Shown here: positions 1 through 9,425 of the stretch, piece after piece
Position numbering within the stretch: position 1 is the first letter of the stretch
How the letters are laid out: every line of letters begins with the position of its first letter
Assembly: GCA_947576095.1 (NCBI GenBank)
Contig: CANPPW010000005.1
Span: forward strand, 1 to 54,122
DNA length: 54,122 nt
Direction: 5' to 3'
From: an uncultured Mycoplasmatota bacterium
GTDB lineage: Bacteria > Bacillota_I > Bacilli_A > RF39 > UBA660
Position numbers and translations under genes: made by a program
Notes under the pieces: generated by a model
Seen by the model: only the letters and a program-made list of their open reading frames with translations
Database searches by the model: none
Told to the model about the DNA's origin: nothing

Positions 1-10
1 TATCACAACT

Positions 11-280
11 TTAATCGAGGCAAAGCCTCGGGGAATTATACCCAAAGAGATTAAATGGTTTTATATGCACATAAGTAAAATTGATTGAACTATGATATTT
101 CCACTTTGGATCTAAAGTAAAATCAATTGGTAAAATTGTTACACACAAGACTAAAAACAAATATATATACATAATAGTGAACTTAATAATATATTTCTTT
201 TCTTTTTTCTTCAAATATATTTGATATATAATAAAATACATCAATGAGATTATTATAAAACTTTCGATATATTCCAGCAT
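11..280 (-). pseudogene. VanZ-like membrane protein, truncated or frameshifted
   Basis: This is the N-terminal part of a VanZ-like protein: a first membrane helix (about residues 5-20 from this start), a basic patch KKKEKK, a second helix ending in VTILPID, and the loop HIKPFNLFGYNSPR that leads into the next helix in this family. The reading frame then stops after LCLD, before the expected FIPFG-type helices. Reading on in another frame gives FASIKVVI, which would fit a continuation, so a frameshift near base 25 is likely, but the rest lies outside the window. The start is set by GGAGG at 288-292, seven bases from the ATG at 280. VanZ-like proteins are linked to glycopeptide or lipoglycopeptide tolerance; no function can be claimed for this fragment. 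Confidence 0.6.
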
Positions 281-375
281 TTTCATACCTCCAATTAAAC
301 TTGCAATTTTATTATTTTGTAATAAATCTATAAATAGCATAAACTACCCATATTAGCCAAGAAAATATCCAAGCT

Positions 376-1777
376 GAGTGTGTAAAAAACTTTGTGTAAA
401 ATCTATCTAACCATGGTAATTTAAGTTTTAGGAATCTTAATTGATTCCTTTTTCTATGATTTAATCATATCATAGAACATTTAATTGTAAAAGTTCTAAA
501 TTCTATCCTCAAACATAATTGATAGTTCTCCCAGAATTAAATCCCAGTTACGGTATCTTCCATTCCATTTTTTTGTAATGTTTATAGTTGCTAAATAAAG
601 GCATTTTATTAATGCTTCATCAGACGGAAATACAGATTTGGTTTTTGTATATTTACGATAGGAACGATTTAAGCTTTCAATCACATTAGTCGTATACATA
701 ATCTTTCTTACTGGTTCTGAATAACTGAAGAATGGACAAATGGCATCCCAGTTTTCCTCCCATGATTTCAGAGCTGTTGGATATTTATTCTTCCATTTCT
801 CTTTTATTTTCTGTAATTGTTCATATCCTGATTTTTCATTTTTAGATGTATAGATTGTTTTTAAATCTTCACAAAATGGCTTTAACTCTTTATATGATAC
901 AAACCTTACTGAATTTCTGATCATATGAACGATACATCTTTGTTGTACTGTTTTAGGAAATGCAGCCTGAATTGCTTCCTTCATTCCTGTTAGGCCATCA
1001 GAACATAAAATTAGAATATCTCTTATTCCTCGGCTTTTTAAATCATTGAAGACAGAAAGCCAAAATTTAGCAGATTCATTTTCTCCTATCCATATCCCTA
1101 ATACATCTTTTTCTCCATATTCATTAATGCCTAATACAATGTAAGCAGCTTTTTTCACAACACTAGAATCATCTCTTACACTAAAATGTACTGCATCTAC
1201 AAAACATATTGGATATATACTTTCTAACGGTCTATCTTGCCATTCTTTTATTTTTGGAAGTATTTGATCCGTTATGTTGCTTACCATTGTAGAGGATACT
1301 TCTATACCATATAAATCTTGTATTTGTTCATTGATTTCACGAGTAGATAATCCTCTTCCATATAGAGATATGATTTTATTTTCTATACCTGAAACATCTC
1401 TTTTATTTTTTGGCACTATTTTAGGCTCAAACTCATTATTTCTATCTCTTGGTGTTTCAAAATCAAACTCTCCAAATTCACTTTTTAATTTCTTTTTAGT
1501 TTTTCCATTTCGGTAATTTGTTTTTCCTTTTTTATTATCATATTTTTGGTAGCCCATACTTGTCTCAAATTCTGCATTCATCATTTCTTGCAAGGAGTCC
1601 TTAAATAAGTCTTTGATTGCACTTGATAAATCCTGGGCACTTTCTATTTCATAGTTTTCTTGTAATATTTCTAATATCCTTTTTTCCTTTACTTTTTTCT
1701 TCCATATTAAAATCTCTCCATTTCTTCTATTTTATCATGGAAAGATTTCTATTTTACACAGATTTATTTACAGACTC
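376..1777 (-). mobile_element. IS256-family insertion sequence with imperfect terminal inverted repeats
   Basis: A mutator-type transposase is bounded by imperfect inverted repeats of about 27 bp. The left end begins GAGTGTGTAAA at 376 and the right end, read inward on the minus strand, begins GAGTCTGTAAA at 1777. Both contain TGTGTAAAAT at the same offset, with about four mismatches overall. Length (1.4 kb) and layout fit the IS256 family. I see no clear 8-9 bp target duplication: the left flank ends in CCAAGCT and the right flank starts CACAATC. The right end abuts the remnant of an unrelated IS3-type gene. Confidence 0.8.
496..1705 (-). pseudogene. IS256-family (mutator) transposase, frameshifted near its N terminus
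   Basis: The long open frame (496-1593 and upstream in frame to about 1731) encodes a classic mutator-family DDE transposase: DAVHFSVRDD, CSDGLTGMKEAI, QQRCIVHMIRNS and TTNVIESLNRSYRKYTK are family signatures. No ATG exists in that frame upstream of residue LQEMMNAEF. An ATG at 1705 with a GGAGAG ribosome site nearby is in another frame and reads MEEKSKGKK. Removing one A from the A6 run at 1693-1698 joins them as MEEKVKEKRILEILQE, which looks like a normal N terminus. The gene therefore carries a one-base insertion in a homopolymer. It is either dead or expressed at low level by slippage; IS256 enzymes do not normally need frameshifting. Confidence 0.8.
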
Positions 1778-1965
1778 CACAATCAGTTGCAGAAGCAACT
1801 TATAAAATTATAAAAATGGAGTTTGCATATAATAGATGTTTTGATTCTTTTGAAGAGCTAGAACGCGAATTATTTGATTATGTGAATTGGTATAACAACA
1901 TTCGCATTCATGGTTTTCTAGATTATCAGACACCTGTTCATTACAGATTGCAAGTGTCCTTATAA
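1778..1965 (+). pseudogene. IS3-family transposase (OrfB) C-terminal remnant
   Basis: Reading plus-strand codons from 1780 gives SVAEATYKIIKMEF, then ELFDYVNWYNNIRIHG, then TPVHYR and a stop at 1963-1965. This is the final part of an IS3/IS150-type integrase-like transposase; the YVNWYNNIRIHG motif with the last catalytic-domain helix is diagnostic. The remainder of OrfB and all of OrfA are absent. The fragment starts exactly where the IS256-family element ends, so that insertion or a linked deletion probably removed the 5' part. Sequence resembling an IS3 terminus (TTGTCTAATAATGTGTTGAC) follows at about 1969-1990. Too short for any activity. Confidence 0.8.
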
Positions 1966-2317
1966 AAATTGTCTAATAATGTGTTGACAATCCAATATCT
2001 TTAAACAAATTATACCATCCTTCCTATACGTATTTTTTTGATTTTTAGTTCCACTTGTAAAACCATTTCAAATTTTAGTGTCATTACTTTTCTATCTCTA
2101 ATACTAATTCCTTTTCAGTTAGTTATAATTGATATTAAAAAAACAAATAAATTTTTACTATCATTTAAGACAGAATATTTAACAATCGTCTCTTTCTTAT
2201 CAGAACATAAAATTATTCCTGTTGTTGGATTGTTCAGTCTTTACTTCATTAGCAAAATATTATACATAAAAATTCATTTGTACAATATCTTGATAAGTTG
2301 ATTTATCCGATTTCACT

Positions 2318-2444
2318 TCAATCTTCTTCTGGATTAAAGTTATGTTCCATAAGCAATAAAGATACTTGTCCGTCTTGTACAATACATAACATAGATGTTT
2401 CACAATGAACAAAAATGCCATAATTATGATTTCTTACAAATTTT
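2318..2444 (-). pseudogene. possible degenerate gene remnant, family not recognised
   Basis: In the gap between the IS debris and the large surface-protein gene, one minus-strand frame reads NYGIFVHCETSMLCIVQDGQ, then VSLLLMEHNFNPEED and a stop at 2318-2320. The composition is protein-like, but an upstream in-frame TGA and the lack of a start codon or ribosome site suggest a broken gene; the neighbouring frame upstream reads PNQKRMVKICKK. I do not recognise a family. The rest of 1966-2480 shows nothing else I can support. Confidence 0.3.
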
Positions 2445-2483
2445 CACCATTCGTTTTTGATTGGGATCAACACACTATAATTA

Positions 2484-2513
2484 TAAAAAAAGAACATCTT
2501 TATTAAAATGCTC
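2484..2513 (-). terminator. Rho-independent terminator of the large surface-protein gene
   Basis: On the minus strand, GAGCATTT and AGATGTTC form an 8-bp stem (two G-U pairs) with a short loop, followed directly by a run of T. It lies just after the stop codon of the 1679-residue protein. Confidence 0.75.
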
Positions 2514-2519
2514 TCTTTT

Positions 2520-5500
2520 CTAATAATTATTTTTTTTTCTTATTATGAAATAACTAGTTCCACCTACTAATAAAGCAGAAACTGAACTGATTGCCAATAA
2601 TAGATAATTAATTTTTTTCTCTTTAGAGTCTTCCTGTTTTAAATGATGATTGTCTTTCTCTTTATTGGAATCAGCAGATTTATAAGACACAATATATTTT
2701 CCTAATCCTTTATTGGTAAAGACTACTTCATTACCGGTAACTTTACAATTCAATTTGACTACACTGCCATCTTCTCTAATAGCATAGATAGCGTCAAAGA
2801 TTTTGTTAGGATTCAATTTAATTGCTTGCTCAATAAATTCGTTAGATAAATCTATCTTTTTATTGTCTTTTGTTTCAAGAGATAATTCAAAAATTTCACT
2901 ATCTTTTCCATAACGGTTTATCTGTGCTTCGCTCAAATTGAGTTTTTTATAATCTAAAGTGGCATCCCCATAGTTCGACAGTATTTCATTAGGAATCTTA
3001 ACATTTACGATTCCATTGGTTATCTCATGATGAGGGCTATCCGATTCACTTGGTTTTGTTGTCTGACCATTACTTAGATTATTCTTCTTTGGAGTATCTT
3101 CAGTATTTGAAGTATTTGGCCTTGAAGGAATCGATGGTTTTCCTTCTTGATTAGTATCAGAATTTGTTACTTCATTATTATTTGAAGGCTTATCATTTGG
3201 TTTTCTTTTTATCCAAGTTACGACTGCAGTCGCATATCCTTTATTGCCAGCTCTATCTACAAACTCAAATGTAAATTCAGCATTTTCATTGAAAGTATAG
3301 GTTGCTTTACCATTTCCCAAAATTGTAACCTCTTCACTTGGTTTTAAAGTTGCTACAACTGGTCCTTCAGTTGGATCTTGTGTGCTATATTCAATATCTG
3401 CAGTTGGAGCTTCTCTATCTATCCAATCAACAGTTACTGTACTACTCCCCTTATTTCCAACCCTATCTACAAACTCAAATGTAAATTCACCATTATCTGT
3501 AAATGTATATGTATCTTTACCACCATTATTTGTGACAGTTACTTCTTCACTTGGTTTTAAAGTGACTACTACATCCTTATTTGTCCATGTTTTAGCACTA
3601 AACTCAAATTCTGCTGTTGGAGCTTCTTTATCAATCCAATCGACAGTTACAGGAATAATGCCATCATAACCATTTTCATCTTTATATTGAAAATTGAATG
3701 TTTCATTATGTGTAAATGTATATTCATTGCTCGCGTTGTTGTTAAATATCCTATATCCCTCTTCGAGTTCTAAGGTAACTTTGACATCCTGGTTCGTCAA
3801 AGTGGTAGTAGAAAATTTGATTTTATAATTTGGCACTTTTGAAATCCAATTTACAGTCACAGTTGCTGTACCTACATTTCCTGCTTTATCGACGAACTCA
3901 AATGTAAATTCGCCATTCTTTGTAAATGTATATGTATCTTTACCACCATTATTCGTGATAGTAACTTCTTCACTAGGCACTAAAGTAGCGATGACTTCTC
4001 CATCTGTTAAATGAACAGTATTAAATTCAAATTCTGCTGTTGGAGACTCTGTATCAATCCAGTCGACTGTAATAGTCTTAGAACCGACGTTTCCTAATGC
4101 GTCTTGAAACACTAATTCAGTCGTTCCGTTTTCTAAAAATGTAAGTGTTTTGCTTCCATCTACTGGATTGGTTGCCAATTCGACGTCAGTCGATAAGATT
4201 GTTATATCTTTTTTATCAAATGTAATTGTAGCTACGACATTTTCCTTTGTTATTTCAGTCGTACTAAATTGCACTGTAGCTTTAGGAGCAGTTTTGTCAA
4301 TCCAATCCACTTTTGCAGTAGCTGAACCTGTATGTCCATTTCTATCGACAAATTCGAATGTAAATTCGCCATTTTCTGTGAAAGTATATGTAGTTTTTCC
4401 GTCATTGTTTGTTACAGTGATAGGTCTATTTTCATCAACTAATTCTGCAACTACATCTTTATTAGTCTTTTTAACGATATTGTAGTTTATTTCTGCTGTT
4501 GGATTTTCACTAGCTGATGGGTCCTCGTATAAGTTTATAAGTGCTATTGAAAAGAAATATTGAAGTCCATGCTCGTAAACTGATGGGCAATTTACTCTGA
4601 CATATTTAGCTAAAACAGGGCTATCGAAAGAAATCTTTTTTAGCGTAGCATTATCACCTAAATTACTTTTTGACGCAGCAAGTTCCCAGTTTGTACCGTC
4701 CATACTTACATAAATATCTAATCGACTTGCTTTTCCTGATGGATAATTACCAAGAGCAGAAGTCGCTCTAGCATCTGGAACATAATCTATCTCAGATACA
4801 TATCTAGGTTTATCAAGTTCTATGGTAGCATAGGCTGGAATATATTTTTTGCCTATACTTTGTTTATTGTAGTAACTGTGCCATGCTGTATTTATATTTC
4901 CATCTAGTATATTATCTTTGTTTCCTCCACTTGTACCAGAAACGTCTATTACCTTCAAATTATCCCTAATTATATAACGATGTGTTTCAGAAGATGTATT
5001 TGCAGTAAATGTATAATATACTGGTTCACTCATAGTATAAATGCCTGTTGCAAGCATTCTAACATAAACTCTAACGTCTCCCTTAAAAGTTGGATTCGTA
5101 TCTGCGAAAGAGTTCCATTCGCCATTAGGATCTAATGTCCACTCCATCTTATCTGTCGCTCCAGTAATACGATTTTCTAAATCGTCAATAGAAACTGTGT
5201 TAGTTGGGAAGACACCTGTTTTAATGTCAATAGTATATATATTTTCATCAGTCATAGGTAGTCCAGTAATATGAATTTTAATGTCATTATCTCCTGTAAT
5301 ACTGTTTAATTGTTCTCTTGTCAATTGTGCTGAGTGTTCATAGCTAGGAATCCATGTATTACCACCATCAATACTGTATGTCCAGCTTACTTGAGCACTT
5401 TGTAATTGTTTAGATAGTACGATTTGACCCGCATTAGCTCCATCAAACGAGAAAGTGGCAACCCTAGAATCCACTACACCTAAAATAGCATTGGCAATTA

Positions 5501-7559
5501 CTGGAACTTCTTTATAATAAATTGTTTCTTTACTAGTTGCCTTTGTTGCTTTACGAAGCGTTTCATCTTGCAACATCATAAGTCTACTACGATATCCAGC
5601 AGTTGTTATCTTAGAACCGATTCTTCTCGTTAAATCGTACATTGGTAGTGGATGAAATGTATAAGTCTCAGCAATCTCTTCTGCTAAATTAATCAAATCT
5701 TCTTCTGTTTTTGAACTATCAGTCATATAAAGATTTACAAGTCCAATCCATGCATCTAGATTTATAATTTCTTCGTTTAAAGCATCTCTATAAATTTGTT
5801 CTAATTTTTTTGTATCTTTTTTATAGACGTCTTCTAACAACATTATCATTTCAGCTTTTTCATACTTTTCATATTCATTTTGTGCTTCTTGTGAAAGTAA
5901 TAAATAAGAGCCTGATTGGATACCACCACTATTGGTAGCATATTTACTTCCCCAACCATTAATTCCACCACCACTAGTGTTGGCCCATCCTGTTGTAACA
6001 ACACTATTAGCTAATTGCCATGCATATTTTCCACCACCTGCATTATATAGATAAACATAAGCGGCATGTCCTGGTTGTCCTACTACACGTGCAGGATATC
6101 CCCAAACACCATACAAATTGGCAGCAGTCTTAGATAAACCACCACAGACAGCACCCTCTTCAAATACAATCCATAGTTTAGGCTTACCAGATTGATAAGT
6201 TATGTTATATTTTGAAAGATTATATTTTTGATCCCATTTGGCATAATTCCCTTGACTATAATATTGAGGTCTATAATAACTATAGCCTAAAGTATAATTT
6301 ATGTATTTGTAAGGGTTAAAGCGTTCTGCCGTAGTTGGAAATTTCTTAGAATAGTCATGTAACCACAATATTTCTTCATCATCAATATTGGTAATCATAA
6401 CCCCACGCATTTCATCTATTGTATAATTTTCAAACATTGCAGTATCTAATTGACCATTCTTATGCATTTCTTTATATATTTGGTAACGAGTAACTGCATT
6501 GGAAAATTGGTTTCCCCCAATCCATAAGCCAACATTGGTAGAATGTGTCAAAGATAAAGATAACATCATTCTTAAATATAAATCTTTATACTTGGTACCT
6601 AATGTCGTTACATTTTCATTTGATAAATCTTCTTTATAAGTATGATACAAATTGCTAAGTACTTGTAGAGCTCTTTCATAAGTTCCATTAGGTCTTCCGC
6701 CTATTGTCCATAGACGAAGAGCTTCTTCATTATTTAAAAACCAATTTAATGTTTCATAATTTTTAGAATCACTCTCTAAAAATGAACGAAGTTGATACTG
6801 ACCTACTCTTTTAATAAAAGTTCTTTGAAGTAAAACAAGTTTTAAATCACCTTCAACTGGGCCTGTTTTATAATTAGCCTTGATAATTTTATCAAACTCT
6901 TCAACAGTCATCATCACATTATCATTATAATCTGCTTTTACTAATTTGGCATCTCCCCATACCGCATGATCGCTTCCATTAGCACCATTATCATTGGCAT
7001 AAAGTCTAATATAATTAGCATCTTTAATATCGATTTTCACATGAACAGCACTATTAACACCTTTTAATGGAGTAGGATTTTCCTCTGTACGTAAAGTCCA
7101 ATTTTTTCCATCCTCTGATGTATAAATATAAAATTTTACACCATTTCCATTATTCCCTGCAGTAGTATTTAGTCCATAATAAGTAGTAAAATAATCATAA
7201 TCTTTGTAATTACTAATATCATATTCTACAGTAGATGTAGCATGTGCCCATATTCCTTTTTTGACCACTACTGATGCTCCGTCAATATTTAAAATTAAGG
7301 AAGCATTAGAATTGGTTTTATCTAATCCAATCGTTCCCCAACCTATTTGGGCTTTTTGATAAGGGATGTCCGATAAATATACTACATCGTTTGTTTTATT
7401 TGCATTATAAGAGAGAAAATCCCCTCTTTCAATTGTAATTGTTCCCCCATTTTTCAAATATATACAAAATGCTATGCTCGCATAAATAGCTGTTGCAAAA
7501 AATAAAATCCATAAACTCTTTGCAAGTGATTTTTTCATTTTAAAAATTCTCTTCCTCAT
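2520..7559 (-). CDS. large membrane-anchored surface protein: NPCBM, transglutaminase-like, discoidin-like and six Ig-like domains
   Basis: This 1679-residue protein has an N-terminal signal/membrane segment (about 14-34) and a C-terminal hydrophobic anchor (about 1650-1673) followed by RKKNNY. No LPXTG motif is visible. In order: an NPCBM-like carbohydrate-binding domain (about 45-210, with the typical GIWAHATSTVEYDIS); a helical region; a transglutaminase-like core with VCGGLSKTAANLYG (Cys near 470) and GHAAYVYLY (His near 496); a discoidin-like F5/8 domain (about 865-1010); six Ig-like repeats of about 80 residues (about 1020-1455), most closing with a VDWID-type motif; a Ser/Asn/Pro-rich linker; and a final beta domain. 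It probably binds and perhaps modifies or crosslinks host or dietary glycoprotein; substrate unknown. Its C-terminal anchor seems to sit in the membrane without sortase. The third member of the catalytic triad is not assigned. Confidence 0.85.
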   Translation of the reverse strand: MRKRIFKMKKSLAKSLWILFFATAIYASIAFCIYLKNGGTITIERGDFLSYNANKTNDVVYLSDIPYQKAQIGWGTIGLDKTNSNASLILNIDGASVVVKKGIWAHATSTVEYDISNYKDYDYFTTYYGLNTTAGNNGNGVKFYIYTSEDGKNWTLRTEENPTPLKGVNSAVHVKIDIKDANYIRLYANDNGANGSDHAVWGDAKLVKADYNDNVMMTVEEFDKIIKANYKTGPVEGDLKLVLLQRTFIKRVGQYQLRSFLESDSKNYETLNWFLNNEEALRLWTIGGRPNGTYERALQVLSNLYHTYKEDLSNENVTTLGTKYKDLYLRMMLSLSLTHSTNVGLWIGGNQFSNAVTRYQIYKEMHKNGQLDTAMFENYTIDEMRGVMITNIDDEEILWLHDYSKKFPTTAERFNPYKYINYTLGYSYYRPQYYSQGNYAKWDQKYNLSKYNITYQSGKPKLWIVFEEGAVCGGLSKTAANLYGVWGYPARVVGQPGHAAYVYLYNAGGGKYAWQLANSVVTTGWANTSGGGINGWGSKYATNSGGIQSGSYLLLSQEAQNEYEKYEKAEMIMLLEDVYKKDTKKLEQIYRDALNEEIINLDAWIGLVNLYMTDSSKTEEDLINLAEEIAETYTFHPLPMYDLTRRIGSKITTAGYRSRLMMLQDETLRKATKATSKETIYYKEVPVIANAILGVVDSRVATFSFDGANAGQIVLSKQLQSAQVSWTYSIDGGNTWIPSYEHSAQLTREQLNSITGDNDIKIHITGLPMTDENIYTIDIKTGVFPTNTVSIDDLENRITGATDKMEWTLDPNGEWNSFADTNPTFKGDVRVYVRMLATGIYTMSEPVYYTFTANTSSETHRYIIRDNLKVIDVSGTSGGNKDNILDGNINTAWHSYYNKQSIGKKYIPAYATIELDKPRYVSEIDYVPDARATSALGNYPSGKASRLDIYVSMDGTNWELAASKSNLGDNATLKKISFDSPVLAKYVRVNCPSVYEHGLQYFFSIALINLYEDPSASENPTAEINYNIVKKTNKDVVAELVDENRPITVTNNDGKTTYTFTENGEFTFEFVDRNGHTGSATAKVDWIDKTAPKATVQFSTTEITKENVVATITFDKKDITILSTDVELATNPVDGSKTLTFLENGTTELVFQDALGNVGSKTITVDWIDTESPTAEFEFNTVHLTDGEVIATLVPSEEVTITNNGGKDTYTFTKNGEFTFEFVDKAGNVGTATVTVNWISKVPNYKIKFSTTTLTNQDVKVTLELEEGYRIFNNNASNEYTFTHNETFNFQYKDENGYDGIIPVTVDWIDKEAPTAEFEFSAKTWTNKDVVVTLKPSEEVTVTNNGGKDTYTFTDNGEFTFEFVDRVGNKGSSTVTVDWIDREAPTADIEYSTQDPTEGPVVATLKPSEEVTILGNGKATYTFNENAEFTFEFVDRAGNKGYATAVVTWIKRKPNDKPSNNNEVTNSDTNQEGKPSIPSRPNTSNTEDTPKKNNLSNGQTTKPSESDSPHHEITNGIVNVKIPNEILSNYGDATLDYKKLNLSEAQINRYGKDSEIFELSLETKDNKKIDLSNEFIEQAIKLNPNKIFDAIYAIREDGSVVKLNCKVTGNEVVFTNKGLGKYIVSYKSADSNKEKDNHHLKQEDSKEKKINYLLLAISSVSALLVGGTSYFIIRKKNNY
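3200..4500 (-). repeat. six tandem Ig-like-domain coding repeats, some near-identical in DNA
   Basis: Units of roughly 230-250 bp encode Ig-like modules ending in VDWID, VNWIS or VTWIK. Stretches around 3460-3560, 3890-3990 and 4340-4440 are very similar at DNA level as well (for example the GGTAAATTTACATTTGA-type segment and the codons for TYTFT.NGEFTFEFVD). This favours unequal recombination and change in repeat number. Confidence 0.8.
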
Positions 7560-7666
7560 ATAAAAACGCCTCTATTTCTGTATAAATTTTTAAATAATCC
7601 TTATCATTTACTTAAAGATTAGTACTTTATTTCATAAAAAATAATAATAAATATAACTGGTATTAT

Positions 7667-7695
7667 ATAGTATCATAAATTTTTATAGTTTGCAA
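7667..7695 (-). promoter_or_regulatory. candidate promoter of the surface-protein gene
   Basis: On the minus strand TTGCAA (7690-7695), a 17-base spacer and TACTAT (7667-7672) lie about 110 bases before the ATG at 7559. Each box matches consensus at four of six positions. The remainder of the 249-base gap is AT-rich with no gene. Confidence 0.4.
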
Positions 7696-7808
7696 TATAA
7701 TTTACTTTCAAATTTACAGTATATAGATTAAATATAGGCATTTAGTTTTATTAACAAATTCTACCAAATCTTTCATTTTCTAAAAAAAGATTTTTTATGA
7801 CAAATTTT

Positions 7809-8660
7809 TTATTTTACAATCTCCTCACCAGTTATAATTTTATAGATTTCTAAGTATTTTAAAGATATTCTATCTAGTATATCTTGAGGAATATTATTTC
7901 TTACATTCCTACCTAATTTCTGATTATATTCTATATACTGTTTTAATTCTTCTCTATCAAAGTTGGTTTGTTCTTCTCCTATTTTAAAATCTTTTTTGAG
8001 CCAAAATCGGCTACAATCAGGGGTTAATAACTCATCTGCTAAATATAGATTTCCATTATTATCAAGCCCAAACTCCATTTTTGTATCAGCAAGTATAATT
8101 CCCTTAGTCAGTAAAAATTCATATGCCTTATTATAAATTTCTAAAGCCACTTCTTTTATTTGTTTTGCATACTTCTTACCTACTAATTTTTCAAAATCTA
8201 TATAATCAATTTCTGAATCATTCCCATTTTCTTCTTTTGTCGTTGGTGTAAATATAGGTTCTTTTAATTTCTGAGATAGCTTTAAATTAGGTGGCAGTTG
8301 GATACCACATATTGGTTTTCCTTGTATATAGGTTTCATAACATGAACCTGTGATATGACCTCTCACAATACATTCTACTTTAAACATTTTTAATTTTTTG
8401 GCAATCATACATCTATCTTTAAATTCTTCTCTAAAAGAAACTGGTATTTTATCTACATCAGTTGTTATCATATGATTAGCAATAATATTACTATACTTAT
8501 GAAACCAATATTCTGATAATTTATTTAATACAATGCCTTTATACTTTATTTCATAGGGTAATACTGTGTGTACTGATATTCTATCAGTAGCAACGATAAT
8601 AACTTCTTCACTATTTAATAAATACATATCTCTAGCTTTACCAGAATAATATTTTTCCAT
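7809..8660 (-). CDS. purC: phosphoribosylaminoimidazole-succinocarboxamide synthase (SAICAR synthetase)
   Basis: PurC joins CAIR and L-aspartate using ATP, the eighth step of purine synthesis. The N terminus YSGKARDMY and the VATDRISVHTVLP motif, the VECIVRGHITGS segment (about residues 100-112) and LADTKMEFG / LADELLTPDCSRFW (about 190-220) are the family signatures; 283 residues fits. The ATG at 8660 follows AAAGGAGTGGAATAAA. No other purine gene is nearby; tsaC lies 61 bases upstream in the same direction. A lone purC may mean the pathway genes are scattered or that the cell salvages intermediates; this cannot be judged from the window. Confidence 0.95.
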   Translation of the reverse strand: MEKYYSGKARDMYLLNSEEVIIVATDRISVHTVLPYEIKYKGIVLNKLSEYWFHKYSNIIANHMITTDVDKIPVSFREEFKDRCMIAKKLKMFKVECIVRGHITGSCYETYIQGKPICGIQLPPNLKLSQKLKEPIFTPTTKEENGNDSEIDYIDFEKLVGKKYAKQIKEVALEIYNKAYEFLLTKGIILADTKMEFGLDNNGNLYLADELLTPDCSRFWLKKDFKIGEEQTNFDREELKQYIEYNQKLGRNVRNNIPQDILDRISLKYLEIYKIITGEEIVK

Positions 8661-8721
8661 TTTATTCCACTCCTTTCGTTTTTATATAAATTGTTAACTA
8701 CATTTTCTTATTACAATGTTT

Positions 8722-9369
8722 CTAATATAATTCTTCTTTTAAAGTAGCTATTTTGGATAATGCTTCTTTTTTTATTTTTCCTTCTCTTATGACTGTAATT
8801 TTTTCATCTTCTACCTGAACAATGGTAGACGCGATGTCACTTTCTATATCTCCACAATCCAAAATATAGTCTACCTTGCCACCTAATTCTTTAACGATAT
8901 TTTCTATTTTAGTTCCTGTAAGACTTCCTGATAAATTGGCACTAGGAGCAACTACTGGGACACCTGCTGTTTGAATAATCTTAGAAACAATCCCCTCACT
9001 TATAAGTCGGATTCTTAGATATTCATCTTGTGCTGAAACAATATCGGGTAAAATTCCAGGTCTTTTCCTCAATTTTATTGTTAAAGGCCCAGGCCAAAAA
9101 GTATCCATTAATTTTTGTTCTATAGGGCTTATAGAATCAATCAGCTCTTTTAACATAGAAATATCCGAAATTAAAACAATTAAGGGTTTATGTTTGGGTC
9201 TTCCTTTTACTTCATAAATTTTTTCACAAGCATGATTATCATAAGCATTTGTTCCAATTCCATAAACTGTATCTGTTGGAAAAACGACCATTTTTCCATC
9301 TTTCAGTGCATTCGATACCTCCAAAATAGTAAGAACATCTAATTGTTCTTTTTTTAAATATTTTGTCAT
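8722..9369 (-). CDS. tsaC: L-threonylcarbamoyladenylate synthase (Sua5/YrdC/YwlC family)
   Basis: This enzyme makes threonylcarbamoyl-AMP from Thr, bicarbonate and ATP for the t6A37 modification of ANN-decoding tRNAs. The signature VVFPTDTVYGIG (about 28-39), the KGRPKHKPL motif that binds ATP/Thr, and VPVVAPSANLSG (about 137-148) are all present. At 215 residues it is close to the short TsaC form and lacks most of the C-terminal Sua5 domain. AGAGGTGATAAT precedes the ATG. It may be cotranscribed with purC. The partner genes tsaB/D/E are not in the window. Confidence 0.92.
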   Translation of the reverse strand: MTKYLKKEQLDVLTILEVSNALKDGKMVVFPTDTVYGIGTNAYDNHACEKIYEVKGRPKHKPLIVLISDISMLKELIDSISPIEQKLMDTFWPGPLTIKLRKRPGILPDIVSAQDEYLRIRLISEGIVSKIIQTAGVPVVAPSANLSGSLTGTKIENIVKELGGKVDYILDCGDIESDIASTIVQVEDEKITVIREGKIKKEALSKIATLKEELY

Positions 9370-9425
9370 ATTATCACCTCTAGTATTATTTTCAAATTGT
9401 TCTACTTTTCATTCCCAACATAGAT

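Noticed and set aside
17-32. CGAGGC-AAAG-CCTCG inverted repeat at the left edge as a terminator
   Set aside because: No T run follows on either strand and it falls inside the VanZ-like reading frame.
1778-1990. Idea that the IS256-family element split an IS3 element with the other half on its left
   Set aside because: The left flank 341-375 shows no IS3 coding sequence, and there is no target duplication to prove a simple insertion.
2038-2301. Plus-strand hydrophobic frame of 87 codons in the IS-scar gap
   Set aside because: It starts with TTG, has no ribosome site and no family signature; AT-rich sequence gives such frames by chance.
3378-4485. Long plus-strand frames opposite the Ig repeats of the surface protein
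   Set aside because: They are mirror frames of the repeated codons, lack ribosome sites and have low-complexity Ser/Thr/Val composition.
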